64,000 nt of DNA from Paenibacillus sp. (GTDB lineage Bacteria; Bacillota; Bacilli; Paenibacillales; Paenibacillaceae). A model generated the notes under the pieces. The model saw only the letters and a list, made by a program, of their open reading frames with translations, searched no databases and was not told the DNA's origin. Of this stretch, positions 44,040 through 53,918 are shown in pieces (positions within the stretch are counted from its first letter, which is position 1; the number at the start of each line of letters is the position of its first letter). A program made the translations under genes and the position numbers. Where the stretch lies: positions 111,067 through 175,066 of the forward strand of contig JAFWEX010000022.1 of assembly GCA_017512705.1 (NCBI GenBank), read 5' to 3'.

Positions 44040-46379
44040 ATGGTAAAAAGAATAAAGATGCGCACGTTGCTAATAGGGGGATGTATTACCCTCTTTTTTC
44101 TTGTACTCGTAATTCGTATATTTTTCATTCAGGTAGTCAACGGGGACAAGTGGCAAGAGCAAGCAGCTGGTCTGATCGATAGAGAACAGACGATTAAGGC
44201 TTCTCGAGGTACCATTATGGATCGCAACGGGAATGTGCTTGCTACAGATTCGCCAGCGTACACCGTCTCCGTTAACCCGCTGCTGATTAATCAATTTGGT
44301 TTAGAGGATGAAGTGACGAAGAAACTGTCCGCACTGCTCAAAAAAAACGAGAGTGAAATGCGTGCTTTAGTCACTGCAAAGAAAAAAAATGGAGAGTTTT
44401 TTCAGCAACGTGAAGTCCGTACCGAAGGATATAAAATCAGTCCTGAACTGGCTGAAAAAGTCAACGAACTGCGTGAAGAACTTAAGGACAAATATAAAGC
44501 ACAGAATGCTATAGTCTTGACCCAAGAATCCAAAAGGTTCTACCCGAAAGAAACACTCGCCTCTCATGTGCTGGGCTACATGAGTCGTGACGGCAAAGCT
44601 GTCAATGGTCTTGAGGTCTCGTACGATGATGTATTGACTGGGACAGACGGCTTCCTGAATTATCAGAAGGATGCTAAAGGCACCAAGCTTCCGGACTCTC
44701 AGGATAATTACCTGCCTCCGAAAAATGGGAAGAACCTCAAGCTGACGATTGATGATACGATCCAGTTTTACATTGAGGATGCCATGAAAGAAGCGGTTGC
44801 TAAGTATAATCCACTCAGTATGACTGTCATAGCCGCTGACCCAAATACGATGGAAATTCTCGGCATGGCGAACTGGCCAACGTTTGATCCAAATACGTAT
44901 GCGGACACGCCGGATCAGAAGAACTTTATCAATCATGCAACGCAGTCGATCTATGAACCTGGTTCTACGTTCAAAATTGTGACGCTTGCAGGGGCGGTTG
45001 AAGAGAAAATGTTTGATCCGAATGCAACGTTTGAATCCAAACCAATACGTATCGGTGGATACACAATAGGTGATAATGGTCATTCTTATGGAGAAATCTC
45101 TTATCTTGAAGGCGTGAAACGCTCTAGTAACATTGCGTTTGTTAACCTCGGCTATAGCATGCTGGGGGGAGAGCGGCTACGCCACTACATTGATGAGTTC
45201 GGTTTTGGCAAAAAGACGGGGATTGATCTGCCAAGTGAAGTTGCATCACCAATCAAACCGTTGGTATATAAATCAGAGATTGCTACGGCAGCTTATGGCC
45301 ACGGTCTCGTTCAGGTGACGCCGATTCAGCAACTTGCTGCCATTTCAGCTGTTGCCAACGGCGGAAAATTGATTCAACCGCATCTCGTGAAAGAGATTAT
45401 CAATCCGAATGACGGTTCAACGGAAGTAGTTAAACCCAAAGTGATTCGTCAGGTCATCTCGCAAGAATCCTCCAAGCTTGTAAGCGGATATCTGGAACAG
45501 GTTGTTGCAGATCGAACCAGAGGTACGGGACGCAACGCCTATATCGAAGGATACCGCGTTGCGGGCAAGACGGGAACAGCAAGAAAGGTCATTAACGGGG
45601 AATACAGCAAAAGTAAGGATGTCGTTTCATTTATTGGCTTTGCACCGGTCAACAATCCCAAAATTGCTATGCTAATCGTTATTGACCAGCCGGCTGTAGC
45701 AAATGTAGGGGGAGGAACTGCAGCAGCTCCTGTATTTAAAAAGGTTGTAAGCCAAACGCTGCAATATATGGGAGTTCCAAAGGACACTGTCAAAACGACG
45801 GACGATAAAACAAAACCAGTGGTACAGGCTAAAGCACCGGATCTGAGTGGTAAAACGGCCAAGCAGGCCAGAAGTCAGCTTCTAAGCTCCGGTATTGCCT
45901 ATGTAACGCTTGGTCAAGGTGAAAATGTGATTAGGCAGTATCCACAGGCGGGTGCTCTGATGAATGTTGGTCAGCGAATTTATATACTCACAGAAGAGAG
46001 CAGCAAAATGAAGATTCCAGATCTAACAGGTGAATCTCTCCGTGATGCTTTGGAGGTACTTTCGCTTATGAAGGTTGGTGTGACGGTCAAAGGCGAAGGC
46101 TTCGTCGTGAAACAGAAGGAGCAGGTATCGGGAGAGGAACGAACGGTGCAACTGACATTACAGACGGCCAGAGCCGCCGTAACCGGTATTGCGGATGAGG
46201 CTCCAGATTCTTCTGAACCAGATACGAAGAAGCAAGAAAAAGGTGCGGCCTCAGGTGATGAGGTTACAACGGAGGGGAAAGATTCCTCAGGAACTACCCC
46301 GAAGAGTCAGACCAAAACTCAGAACAATCAGAGCGAAAGGTCTGATGAAACAGCACATGAAAGAACCTCCCTGCCATAA
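44040..46379 (+). CDS. pbpB: septal transpeptidase, penicillin-binding protein 2B type
   Basis: 779 aa, class B PBP of the divisome. One N-terminal membrane helix (LLIGGCITLFFLVLVIRIFF), a dimerisation domain, then a transpeptidase with SxxK in EPGSTFKIV, SxN in KRSSNIAFVNLG and KTG in VAGKTGTARKV. Two C-terminal PASTA domains (~610-665, ~670-720) are followed by a ~60-residue Ser/Thr/Glu/Lys-rich disordered tail. ATG 44040 has AAAGAGGTGTTTCG upstream. Longer than B. subtilis PBP2B mainly through the tail. Next to its spore paralogue spoVD. Confidence 0.94.
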   Translation: MVKRIKMRTLLIGGCITLFFLVLVIRIFFIQVVNGDKWQEQAAGLIDREQTIKASRGTIMDRNGNVLATDSPAYTVSVNPLLINQFGLEDEVTKKLSALLKKNESEMRALVTAKKKNGEFFQQREVRTEGYKISPELAEKVNELREELKDKYKAQNAIVLTQESKRFYPKETLASHVLGYMSRDGKAVNGLEVSYDDVLTGTDGFLNYQKDAKGTKLPDSQDNYLPPKNGKNLKLTIDDTIQFYIEDAMKEAVAKYNPLSMTVIAADPNTMEILGMANWPTFDPNTYADTPDQKNFINHATQSIYEPGSTFKIVTLAGAVEEKMFDPNATFESKPIRIGGYTIGDNGHSYGEISYLEGVKRSSNIAFVNLGYSMLGGERLRHYIDEFGFGKKTGIDLPSEVASPIKPLVYKSEIATAAYGHGLVQVTPIQQLAAISAVANGGKLIQPHLVKEIINPNDGSTEVVKPKVIRQVISQESSKLVSGYLEQVVADRTRGTGRNAYIEGYRVAGKTGTARKVINGEYSKSKDVVSFIGFAPVNNPKIAMLIVIDQPAVANVGGGTAAAPVFKKVVSQTLQYMGVPKDTVKTTDDKTKPVVQAKAPDLSGKTAKQARSQLLSSGIAYVTLGQGENVIRQYPQAGALMNVGQRIYILTEESSKMKIPDLTGESLRDALEVLSLMKVGVTVKGEGFVVKQKEQVSGEERTVQLTLQTARAAVTGIADEAPDSSEPDTKKQEKGAASGDEVTTEGKDSSGTTPKSQTKTQNNQSERSDETAHERTSLP

Positions 46380-46416
46380 GCTTCATAGACAGCTTGTTCT
46401 AACCCCCGGTTGTCCT

Positions 46417-46447
46417 GAATATTCATGAATGAGAAGGTTCATGATTT
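46417..46447 (+). promoter_or_regulatory. possible sigma-E promoter before spoVD
   Basis: GAATATT (46417-46423) fits the sigma-E -35 consensus. CATGATTT (46440-46447) is a poor -10 match at 16 bp. spoVD is under sigma-E in B. subtilis, which is the main reason to note it. Confidence 0.3.
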
Positions 46448-46471
46448 TGGGACGAGTGGGGGGATCTTTTC

Positions 46472-48424
46472 GTGAAGGGATCAACTGTGAATCTGCGGCG
46501 CAGACTGCTGTGGAGTTTATGCATTCTAGTCATGTTATTTTCGGCCTTGGTGATCAGGCTTGCTTATGTACAGTTGGGAAAAGGACCGGAGTTATCGGCA
46601 AAAGCGGAAGAATCCTGGCGCCGTAACATTCCATATACCGCGAAAAGAGGAGAGATTCTGGATCGAAACGGAACATCTCTTGCTTACAATGTGACAACCC
46701 CAACAATTATGGCAATTCCTGCTCAGGTGAAGGAGGCCGAGACAACGGCTAAGTCACTTGCACCATTGCTAGGCATGACAGAAGAGAAATTGCTGGCAAC
46801 CATCAAGAAACGAGAATTAATCGTAAGACTACAACCCGGCGGCCGCAAAATTACGATGGAGAAAGCTCAGCGCATCCGTGATTTGAAGCTCCCGGGTATC
46901 GTTGTTGCTGAGGATAACAAACGATTCTACCCATATGATGATCTTGCTGCACACATCCTCGGATTTACAGGTATTGATAATCAAGGTTTAACTGGCGTTG
47001 AGAAAAGATATGATGACAAGCTGAACGGTTTGAATGGCAGCGTATCCTACTTGTCCGATGCGGCCGGAAGGCTAATGCCGGGCTCATCCGAGAAGTATGT
47101 GGAACCGAAGGACGGGCTTAACCTCAAGCTAACCATTGACAAATCCATTCAGTCGATTATGGAACGAGAACTGGATCAAGCGATGGTGAAATTCCAAGCT
47201 AATTCCGCTCTGGCTATTGCGATGAATCCCAAAACAGGTGAGATTCTGGGGATGTCCAGCAGACCAGGCTACGAGCCAGCAGATTACCAACAGTACCCTT
47301 CCGAGATCTATAACCGGAACCTGCCCATCTGGATGACTTACGAACCGGGTTCAACCTTTAAAATCATCACACTGGCTGCTGCGTTGGAAGAAAAAAAGGT
47401 GAATTTGCAACAGGATCAATTTTTTGATCCCGGATTCGTAGAAGTGGGCGGTGCACGTTTGCGCTGCTGGAAGAAGGGTGGACATGGAAGTCAGACCTTC
47501 CTTCAAGTCGTGGAAAATTCATGTAACCCGGGCTTTGTCGCTCTAGGACAAAAGCTGGGGAAAGAATCATTATTTTCATACATTCGGAATTTCGGTTTTG
47601 GTACCAAAACAGGGATTGATCTAAGCGGAGAGGCAAGCGGCATTCTTTTTAAATTAGACAATGTAGGTCCTGTGGAACTTGCAACGACTGCCTTTGGTCA
47701 AGGGGTGTCTGTAACGCCTATTCAGCAAGTCGCAGCAGTATCCGCTGCGATCAATGGCGGAAAACTCTACAAACCTTATGTCACCAAAGCTTGGGTGCAT
47801 CCAGAAACTGGGGAGTTGCTGGAAGAAGTTAAACCTCAGCTGGTTCGCCAAGTGATCTCGGAAGAGACGTCAAAACAAGTACGAGAAGCGCTGGAGAGTG
47901 TCGTTGCCAAAGGCACAGGGCGTCCAGCATTTATCGATGGATACCGGGTTGGAGGTAAAACAGGTACGGCCCAGAAGGTTATTAATGGACGTTACTCCTC
48001 AACTGAGCATATTGTATCTTTTATTGGATTTGCTCCGGCTGATGATCCACAAATTGTCGTATACACGGCTGTAGATAACCCGAAAGGAATTCAGTTTGGG
48101 GGTGTGGTTGCCGCCCCAATCGTACAAAACATACTGGAGGATTCGCTGCATTATATGAATGTGCCTGTTCGCAAGGATCAGCTCGCCAAAGAATATAAGT
48201 ATGGTGAGACTAAAATTGTGACAGTTCCGGATCTTACGGGAGCTACCGTAGAAGATTTGTACGAAGATCTGAATATGAACTTTATGCTAGCAAAGTCCGG
48301 CAGTGGCAAATACGTTATTAATCAAGCGCCAAAAGCGGGAGCGAGGGTGGAACAAGGCTCGACAATTCGGATTTATATGGGCGATGTCCTGAAGGATGAG
48401 CATGATCATTCGGAGCAGGAATGA
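46472..48424 (+). CDS. spoVD: stage V sporulation protein D (spore cortex transpeptidase)
   Basis: 650 aa class B PBP needed for spore cortex synthesis. Membrane helix near the N-terminus (LLWSLCILVMLFSALVIRLAY), transpeptidase motifs EPGSTFKII, ENSCNPGFVALG (SCN in place of SSN) and VGGKTGTAQKV, one C-terminal PASTA domain (VPDLTGATVEDLYEDL). GTG 46472 follows GGGGGGATC. Acts with SpoVE. A paralogue of pbpB, arranged in tandem as in B. subtilis. Confidence 0.94.
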   Translation: MKGSTVNLRRRLLWSLCILVMLFSALVIRLAYVQLGKGPELSAKAEESWRRNIPYTAKRGEILDRNGTSLAYNVTTPTIMAIPAQVKEAETTAKSLAPLLGMTEEKLLATIKKRELIVRLQPGGRKITMEKAQRIRDLKLPGIVVAEDNKRFYPYDDLAAHILGFTGIDNQGLTGVEKRYDDKLNGLNGSVSYLSDAAGRLMPGSSEKYVEPKDGLNLKLTIDKSIQSIMERELDQAMVKFQANSALAIAMNPKTGEILGMSSRPGYEPADYQQYPSEIYNRNLPIWMTYEPGSTFKIITLAAALEEKKVNLQQDQFFDPGFVEVGGARLRCWKKGGHGSQTFLQVVENSCNPGFVALGQKLGKESLFSYIRNFGFGTKTGIDLSGEASGILFKLDNVGPVELATTAFGQGVSVTPIQQVAAVSAAINGGKLYKPYVTKAWVHPETGELLEEVKPQLVRQVISEETSKQVREALESVVAKGTGRPAFIDGYRVGGKTGTAQKVINGRYSSTEHIVSFIGFAPADDPQIVVYTAVDNPKGIQFGGVVAAPIVQNILEDSLHYMNVPVRKDQLAKEYKYGETKIVTVPDLTGATVEDLYEDLNMNFMLAKSGSGKYVINQAPKAGARVEQGSTIRIYMGDVLKDEHDHSEQE

Positions 48425-48563
48425 GGTCAGCTAAGCGATCTTCTGAAGTCAACCGCAACAAATTTTGCAAGCATGCGTTTCATTATTTGGTGATATGGCC
48501 GATATTATTAACACAGGTTCCTGTGTGACAAAGAAGTATATTTGGAAAAGTGAGGTTATTCAT

Positions 48564-50051
48564 GTGCTTTTAAAACAGTTTGAATCCAAATTGATCACCG
48601 CCCGTCTTGTGGGCGACCCCCATACAGAATGTCACAACCTTCAGACAGATTCCCGGCTAGTCAAACCGGGGGATCTGTTTATCTGTCTTCCGGGATATAC
48701 GGTTGATGGACATGACTTTGCAGAGAAGGCAGTGCAGGCTGGAGCGGCAGCTCTTGTTGTGGAACGACAGCTTGACCTGCCTGTACCACAGCTGATTGTC
48801 AAAGACAGTCGCTTTGCAATGGCTGTTCTGTCTGATTTCTTTTTCGATTCGCCAAGTCACAAGATGAAAATGATTGGTGTAACGGGAACCAACGGGAAAA
48901 CAACAACGACCTATCTGATTGAGAAAATTATGAGTGATTATGGTCAAAAAACCGGACTCATCGGTACCATTCAGATGCGTTATGATGGACGGACTTATCC
49001 CATGTCGGGAACAACGCCAGAGGCGCTTGAGCTGCAACGCAGTCTGCATAATATGGTTCAAGCTGGAACGAATTGCTGCGTGATGGAAGTTTCATCGCAT
49101 GCGCTGGAACAGGGTCGGGTCAAAGGTACCGATTTTCGTACAGCCGTATTCACAAACTTGACGCAAGACCATCTGGACTACCATCATTCGATGGAGGAAT
49201 ATCGCGGAGCAAAAGGGCTGTTCTTTGCTAGGCTAGGTAACGGATTTGCTGAAGAAGATGCTGAACGTAAGTATGCAGTAATTAATGCAGACGATCCTGC
49301 TGCTGATTATTTTATTTCCGTGACGGCTGCTGAGGTTATTACATACGGCATGGGAGAAACGGCAGATGTTCGTGCTTCTGCCATCTCAATCACTGCTCAG
49401 GGGACCTCTTTCCATGTGGACACCTTTGCTGGCAGCACGGACATTGAGCTTCGTATGGTGGGCAAGTTCAATGTGTATAATGCCCTGGCTGCGATCTCGG
49501 CTACACTCGTGGAAGGTGTTCCACTGGAAGAGATTAAGCGTAGTCTGGAAACTGTACCAGGCGTTGATGGCAGGGTGGAGGCAGTCAATGAAGGTCAGGC
49601 ATTTGCTGTCATTGTTGATTATGCCCACACACCGGATGGGCTTGAGAATGTGTTACGGACAGTTCAAGAATTTGCGGAGGGACGTGTCATCTGTGTGTTT
49701 GGGTGCGGCGGTGACCGAGATCGGACTAAACGACCATTGATGGGCAAAATTGCTGCCCAATACAGTGATTTTGTATTGATTACTTCCGATAATCCTCGGA
49801 CTGAAGATCCTGATTTGATTTTGAAAGACATTGAGCAAGGTTTGCTGGAAGAGGCAATTCCATCCGACCGTTATACAATGATTGTGGACCGGCGCCAGGC
49901 CATTCATGAAGCTATTGAAATGGCAAGCCCGACCGATGTAGTATTGATTGCGGGCAAGGGTCACGAGACTTATCAGATTATCGGGACAACCAAGACAGAT
50001 TTCGATGATCGGATCATAGCCAAAGAAGCGATAAGGGGCAAATCCAATTGA
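48564..50051 (+). CDS. murE: UDP-MurNAc-tripeptide synthetase MurE (meso-diaminopimelate adding)
   Basis: 495 aa cytosolic Mur ligase adding the third residue of the peptidoglycan stem peptide. Substrate N-domain with DSRLVKPGDLFIC, ATP site VTGTNGKTTTTYLIEK, and C-domain with SDNPRTEDP, the DNPR motif selecting meso-diaminopimelate. GTG 48564 is chosen (AAGTGAGG upstream), giving the usual length; the frame extends 33 codons further to 48465 without support. Its stop overlaps murF by four bases. Confidence 0.96.
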   Translation: MLLKQFESKLITARLVGDPHTECHNLQTDSRLVKPGDLFICLPGYTVDGHDFAEKAVQAGAAALVVERQLDLPVPQLIVKDSRFAMAVLSDFFFDSPSHKMKMIGVTGTNGKTTTTYLIEKIMSDYGQKTGLIGTIQMRYDGRTYPMSGTTPEALELQRSLHNMVQAGTNCCVMEVSSHALEQGRVKGTDFRTAVFTNLTQDHLDYHHSMEEYRGAKGLFFARLGNGFAEEDAERKYAVINADDPAADYFISVTAAEVITYGMGETADVRASAISITAQGTSFHVDTFAGSTDIELRMVGKFNVYNALAAISATLVEGVPLEEIKRSLETVPGVDGRVEAVNEGQAFAVIVDYAHTPDGLENVLRTVQEFAEGRVICVFGCGGDRDRTKRPLMGKIAAQYSDFVLITSDNPRTEDPDLILKDIEQGLLEEAIPSDRYTMIVDRRQAIHEAIEMASPTDVVLIAGKGHETYQIIGTTKTDFDDRIIAKEAIRGKSN

Positions 50052-51463
50052 TAAAACGAACATTGGCCCAAATGGCCGACATGTGCGGCGGCACATTGAG
50101 TGACGTTGCACTTTATAGTGAAGTTATAGCTGAGGGAGTATTTACTGATTCACGCAAACCGTTGGCAGGTAGCCTGTTTATCCCCTTGGTGGGTGAACGT
50201 TTTGATGGGCATGAGTTCGTCCTGAACTGTTTGGAGCAGGGAGCCGCGGGTGCAATGTGGCAAAAGGATCATGGTGTTCCACCGCAAGGCGCTGTCATTT
50301 TAGTGGAAGACACCCTGGTTGCCCTGCAGAAGCTTGCATCGGCTTACCTTAGCGAGAACAAGGCATCTGTAGTTGGTATAACAGGCAGCAACGGTAAAAC
50401 AACCACAAAAGATATTGTGGACGCTCTACTTTCGACTACATTCAACGTGCATAAAACGCAGGGCAACTTCAATAATCATATTGGTCTGCCATTAACAGTG
50501 TTGAGCATGGCTCCAGATACGGAGATTATCATTTTGGAGATGGGGATGAGTGGTCGCGGTGAAATCCATGATCTCTCTGTCATCGCTCAGCCGGATGTAG
50601 CGATCATCACTAACATTGGCGAATCACACTTGCTTCAGCTTGGCTCCAGACTTGAGATTGCCAGAGCGAAGACTGAAATCTCGGCTGGTATGAAACCTGG
50701 CGGGTTACTCATCTACAACGGAGACGAGCCTTTAATCGCTCAGGTGCTTGAAGAGCCTGCTACGAAGCAACCAGATGGCATGAAGCGGTTTACGTTTGGA
50801 CTGGAAGAGGATAATGATGATTATCCAACGGGGCTAATGAATGCGCCGAATGGAATGGTGTTTACGACCAAGCAATCGAGAGACAAAGCGTATACACTCC
50901 CCTTGCTGGGTACGCATAATGTGATCAACTGTCTGGCTGCGATGGCTGTCGCACGTCATTTTGGAGTTACTCCGGAACATATGGAGGAAGGCCTGTCACA
51001 GTTGAGACTTACAGGTATGCGCATTGAGGTTACACAGGCAGTTAGTGGACTCACTCTGCTGAATGATGCGTATAATGCAAGCCCCACTTCCATGAGAGCT
51101 GCTATAGATGTGTTAGAAGGGCTAAAAGGTTATCGAATGAAAGTGGCTGTACTGGGAGATATGCTGGAGTTAGGCCCGGATGAAAAACAGCTTCATCATG
51201 AAGTTGGAACGTATATTACCCCTGCCAAGTTGGATAGAGTGCTGGTATACGGAGCTTTATCCCTGCATATTGCCGAGGGAGCCAAGAAACACATGTCAGC
51301 TGAAGCTGTACATGTGTTTGAGAATAAAGAAGAATTAACTCGTTATCTGTTGGAGCAACTTCATCCTAAGGACGTTGTCTTGTTCAAAGCCTCACGGGGA
51401 CTGAAATTGGAAGAGGTGGCTCAAGCACTACAGACAGCACCATTACACAATCGAGTAGACTAG
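50048..51463 (+). CDS. murF: UDP-MurNAc-tripeptide D-alanyl-D-alanine ligase MurF
   Basis: 471 aa Mur ligase that adds D-Ala-D-Ala, completing the pentapeptide. TDSRKPLAGSLFIPLVGERFDGH in the N-domain, ATP site GITGSNGKTTTKDIV, THNVINCLAAMAVARHFG and LLNDAYNASPTSMRAAID are conserved. TTG 50048 overlaps the murE stop (TTGA), indicating coupled translation; AAGGGGC lies upstream. In B. subtilis murF is elsewhere, so its place here is closer to the ancestral dcw order. Confidence 0.96.
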   Translation: MIKRTLAQMADMCGGTLSDVALYSEVIAEGVFTDSRKPLAGSLFIPLVGERFDGHEFVLNCLEQGAAGAMWQKDHGVPPQGAVILVEDTLVALQKLASAYLSENKASVVGITGSNGKTTTKDIVDALLSTTFNVHKTQGNFNNHIGLPLTVLSMAPDTEIIILEMGMSGRGEIHDLSVIAQPDVAIITNIGESHLLQLGSRLEIARAKTEISAGMKPGGLLIYNGDEPLIAQVLEEPATKQPDGMKRFTFGLEEDNDDYPTGLMNAPNGMVFTTKQSRDKAYTLPLLGTHNVINCLAAMAVARHFGVTPEHMEEGLSQLRLTGMRIEVTQAVSGLTLLNDAYNASPTSMRAAIDVLEGLKGYRMKVAVLGDMLELGPDEKQLHHEVGTYITPAKLDRVLVYGALSLHIAEGAKKHMSAEAVHVFENKEELTRYLLEQLHPKDVVLFKASRGLKLEEVAQALQTAPLHNRVD

Positions 51464-51475
51464 AGGGGTGAACCC

Positions 51476-52444
51476 ATGGATTTTCAGGTATTACTGTTAA
51501 CAATCGGCGTTTCATTTATTTTGGCGGTGATTGCCGCACCGCTGCTCATTCCGCTTCTGCGGCGGATGAAATTTGGACAGCAGGTCAGGGAAGATGGACC
51601 TCAAAGTCATTTGAAAAAAAGCGGAACACCAACGATGGGCGGAGTCGTGATTTTACTTGCGTTTACGCTGGCGTTTCTTAAATTTTCCGCTGTCAAGAAC
51701 ACAGACTTTTATGTGTTACTTGTTGCAACGCTAGGGTTTGGCCTCATCGGTTTTCTGGATGACTATATCAAAATTGTATTCAAGCGTTCTCTTGGACTTA
51801 CGGCTAGACAAAAAATGCTGGGACAGCTGATTTTCAGTGGCCTTATGTGTTATCTGCTTATTCAAAACGGACACAGTACTGCAATTTCTATTCCGGGTAC
51901 CTCGGTTTCATTCGACTGGACGGGATGGTTCTATTATCCGTTTGTTGTGTTTATGATGCTGGCGATTACCAATGCAGTTAATTTTACGGATGGTCTTGAC
52001 GGTCTTCTTTCTGGTGTTAGTGCGATTGCGTTTGGCGCATTTGCTATTGTGGCGATGCAAGCAACGTCGATGCCAGCGGCTGTATGTGCAGCTGCCATGA
52101 TTGGAGCTGTTCTTGGATTTCTGGTTTACAATGCTCACCCAGCAAAGGTGTTCATGGGCGATACGGGTTCACTTGGAATCGGTGGGGCAATTGGTGCAAT
52201 TGCGATCGTTACGAAGACAGAGCTACTTTTCCTTGTCATCGGCGGTATTTTTGTCATCGAAGTCCTTTCGGTTGTGATTCAAGTCGTATCCTTCAAAACT
52301 CGCGGTAAGCGAGTATTCAAAATGAGCCCAATCCACCATCACTTTGAACTCAGTGGCTGGTCTGAATGGCGGGTTGTCATCACCTTTTGGGCGGTAGGCG
52401 CAATTTTAGCCGCTCTTGGACTTTATCACAACAAGGGGTTGTAA
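51476..52444 (+). CDS. mraY: phospho-MurNAc-pentapeptide transferase MraY
   Basis: 322 aa, ten membrane helices. Transfers phospho-MurNAc-pentapeptide to undecaprenyl phosphate, forming lipid I. Diagnostic: KSGTPTMGGVVIL, FLDDYIKIVFKRSLGL (Asp pair), NAVNFTDGLDGLLSG, KVFMGDTGSLGIGG and the C-terminal SPIHHHFELSGWSE. ATG 51476 has AGAGGGGTGA upstream. Confidence 0.98.
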   Translation: MDFQVLLLTIGVSFILAVIAAPLLIPLLRRMKFGQQVREDGPQSHLKKSGTPTMGGVVILLAFTLAFLKFSAVKNTDFYVLLVATLGFGLIGFLDDYIKIVFKRSLGLTARQKMLGQLIFSGLMCYLLIQNGHSTAISIPGTSVSFDWTGWFYYPFVVFMMLAITNAVNFTDGLDGLLSGVSAIAFGAFAIVAMQATSMPAAVCAAAMIGAVLGFLVYNAHPAKVFMGDTGSLGIGGAIGAIAIVTKTELLFLVIGGIFVIEVLSVVIQVVSFKTRGKRVFKMSPIHHHFELSGWSEWRVVITFWAVGAILAALGLYHNKGL

Positions 52445-52447
52445 ATT

Positions 52448-53869
52448 ATGAACCATCCAGAAACATATCGCGGACAACAAGTCGTTGTGCTTGGCCTTGC
52501 CAAGAGCGGCGTACAAGTTGCGAAGGTGCTGCATCGTGCCGGGGCTAACGTTACAGTAAACGATAAAAAAGACAGGGAACAGTGTCCCGAAGCTTCCGAA
52601 TTGGAGGCTTTGGGAATTTCTGTTGTATGCGGAGGTCATCCGGATGATCTGATTCACAGTGATGTGAAACTGGTCGTGAAAAACCCGGGTATCCCTTATC
52701 ATGCTGCTCCTGTGCAACAAGCACTTGAGTCGGGCATTGAAGTGGTGACAGAGGTAGAGGTGGCTTACCACCTTTGTGCCGCACCTATAATCGGTATTAC
52801 CGGTTCGAACGGAAAAACAACAACTACAACATGGGTTGGAAACATGCTGAATCAAGCAGGTTTGAATCCCATTGTTGCCGGAAATATTGGAACACCTCTC
52901 TGCGAAGCGGCAGAACAGGCTAAAACCGATAACTGGATGGTGGTAGAGCTAAGTAGCTTCCAACTTAAAGGCACGGTGGAGTTCCGTCCACGGATCGCTG
53001 CGCTACTTAACGTCGCAGAGACTCATTTGGATTATCACGGAAGTATGGAAGATTATGTGGCCTCCAAAGCAAAGCTGTTTGCTAACCAGGAGTCAGATGA
53101 CATCGCCATCCTTAATTGGGATGATGCGGTGTGTCGTGAACTTGTGCCTTACATTAAGGCCAGATTAATCCCGTTCTCGTTAACGGAACAGTTAGAAACA
53201 GGGGTGTATGCGGATCCGCCTTACGTAGAAGGGGAAGAGGATGACGTACGGCGTCAGGTGATCTATTCTGATGGCCAGGGCAATCGGAAGATGATCATCG
53301 ATGTGGAGGATATCGGCATACCAGGACGCTTCAACGTGGGCAACGCACTGGCTGCGGTAGCTATTGCAATAGGTGCAGGAGCTGATCCCTCAAAACTGGC
53401 TGCCCCACTTGCCGAATTTAAAGGTGTTGAACATCGTCTGGAGTTCGTACTGAAGCATAATGATTCGGTATACTACAACAATTCCAAAGCTACCAATTCC
53501 AAAGCAACGGTGATGGCGCTGAATTCCTTCAAGGAACCTGTCGTTCTTATCGCAGGCGGGCTAGATCGCGGATCGGATATGATGGAGCTGCTGCCTGTAT
53601 TTGAAGAGCGTGTCAAAGCGCTGGTAGTCCTTGGTGAAAACCGAGCTAAAATTGCTAAAGTTGCAGAACTTGCGGGATTAAAGCAAATTAGGGTCGTCGA
53701 TAATGAGGAGGACGCTGCCCGTACGTTGACGGTTGCCGTTCAGGAAGCAGCAAAACTGGCTGATCCGGGGGATGTGGTTTTATTATCACCTGCATGTGCA
53801 AGCTGGGACATGTTTGCCTCCTATGAAGAACGGGGACGCATTTTTAAAGAGGCGGCGCATAACTTGTAA
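52448..53869 (+). CDS. murD: UDP-MurNAc-L-alanine--D-glutamate ligase MurD
   Basis: 473 aa Mur ligase adding D-Glu. N-terminal Rossmann-like VVLGLAKSGVQVAKVLHRAG, ATP site GITGSNGKTTTTTWVGN, VELSSFQL, HRLEFV with YYNNSKATN, and VVLLSPACASWDMF near the C-terminus are typical. Starts three bases after the mraY stop; the ribosome site GGGGTTG lies in the mraY end. Followed by a hairpin before spoVE. Confidence 0.97.
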   Translation: MNHPETYRGQQVVVLGLAKSGVQVAKVLHRAGANVTVNDKKDREQCPEASELEALGISVVCGGHPDDLIHSDVKLVVKNPGIPYHAAPVQQALESGIEVVTEVEVAYHLCAAPIIGITGSNGKTTTTTWVGNMLNQAGLNPIVAGNIGTPLCEAAEQAKTDNWMVVELSSFQLKGTVEFRPRIAALLNVAETHLDYHGSMEDYVASKAKLFANQESDDIAILNWDDAVCRELVPYIKARLIPFSLTEQLETGVYADPPYVEGEEDDVRRQVIYSDGQGNRKMIIDVEDIGIPGRFNVGNALAAVAIAIGAGADPSKLAAPLAEFKGVEHRLEFVLKHNDSVYYNNSKATNSKATVMALNSFKEPVVLIAGGLDRGSDMMELLPVFEERVKALVVLGENRAKIAKVAELAGLKQIRVVDNEEDAARTLTVAVQEAAKLADPGDVVLLSPACASWDMFASYEERGRIFKEAAHNL

Positions 53870-53895
53870 GTAGGGGGGTGGAAAAGCCCCTACTT
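53868..53895 (+). other. hairpin between murD and spoVE
   Basis: AAGTAGGGG (53868-53876) pairs perfectly with CCCCTACTT (53887-53895) around ten bases. The murD stop is in the left arm. No T-tract, so mRNA stability or processing is more likely than termination. Confidence 0.6.
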
Positions 53896-53918
53896 CTCAT
53901 GCAAGGGGTGGCCTCCTG

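Noticed and set aside
44367-45083. 238-codon minus-strand frame in pbpB (likewise 21899-22546 in typA and 3122-3694 in dnaG)
   Set aside because: Shadow frames on the opposite strand of strongly conserved genes, without their own signals.
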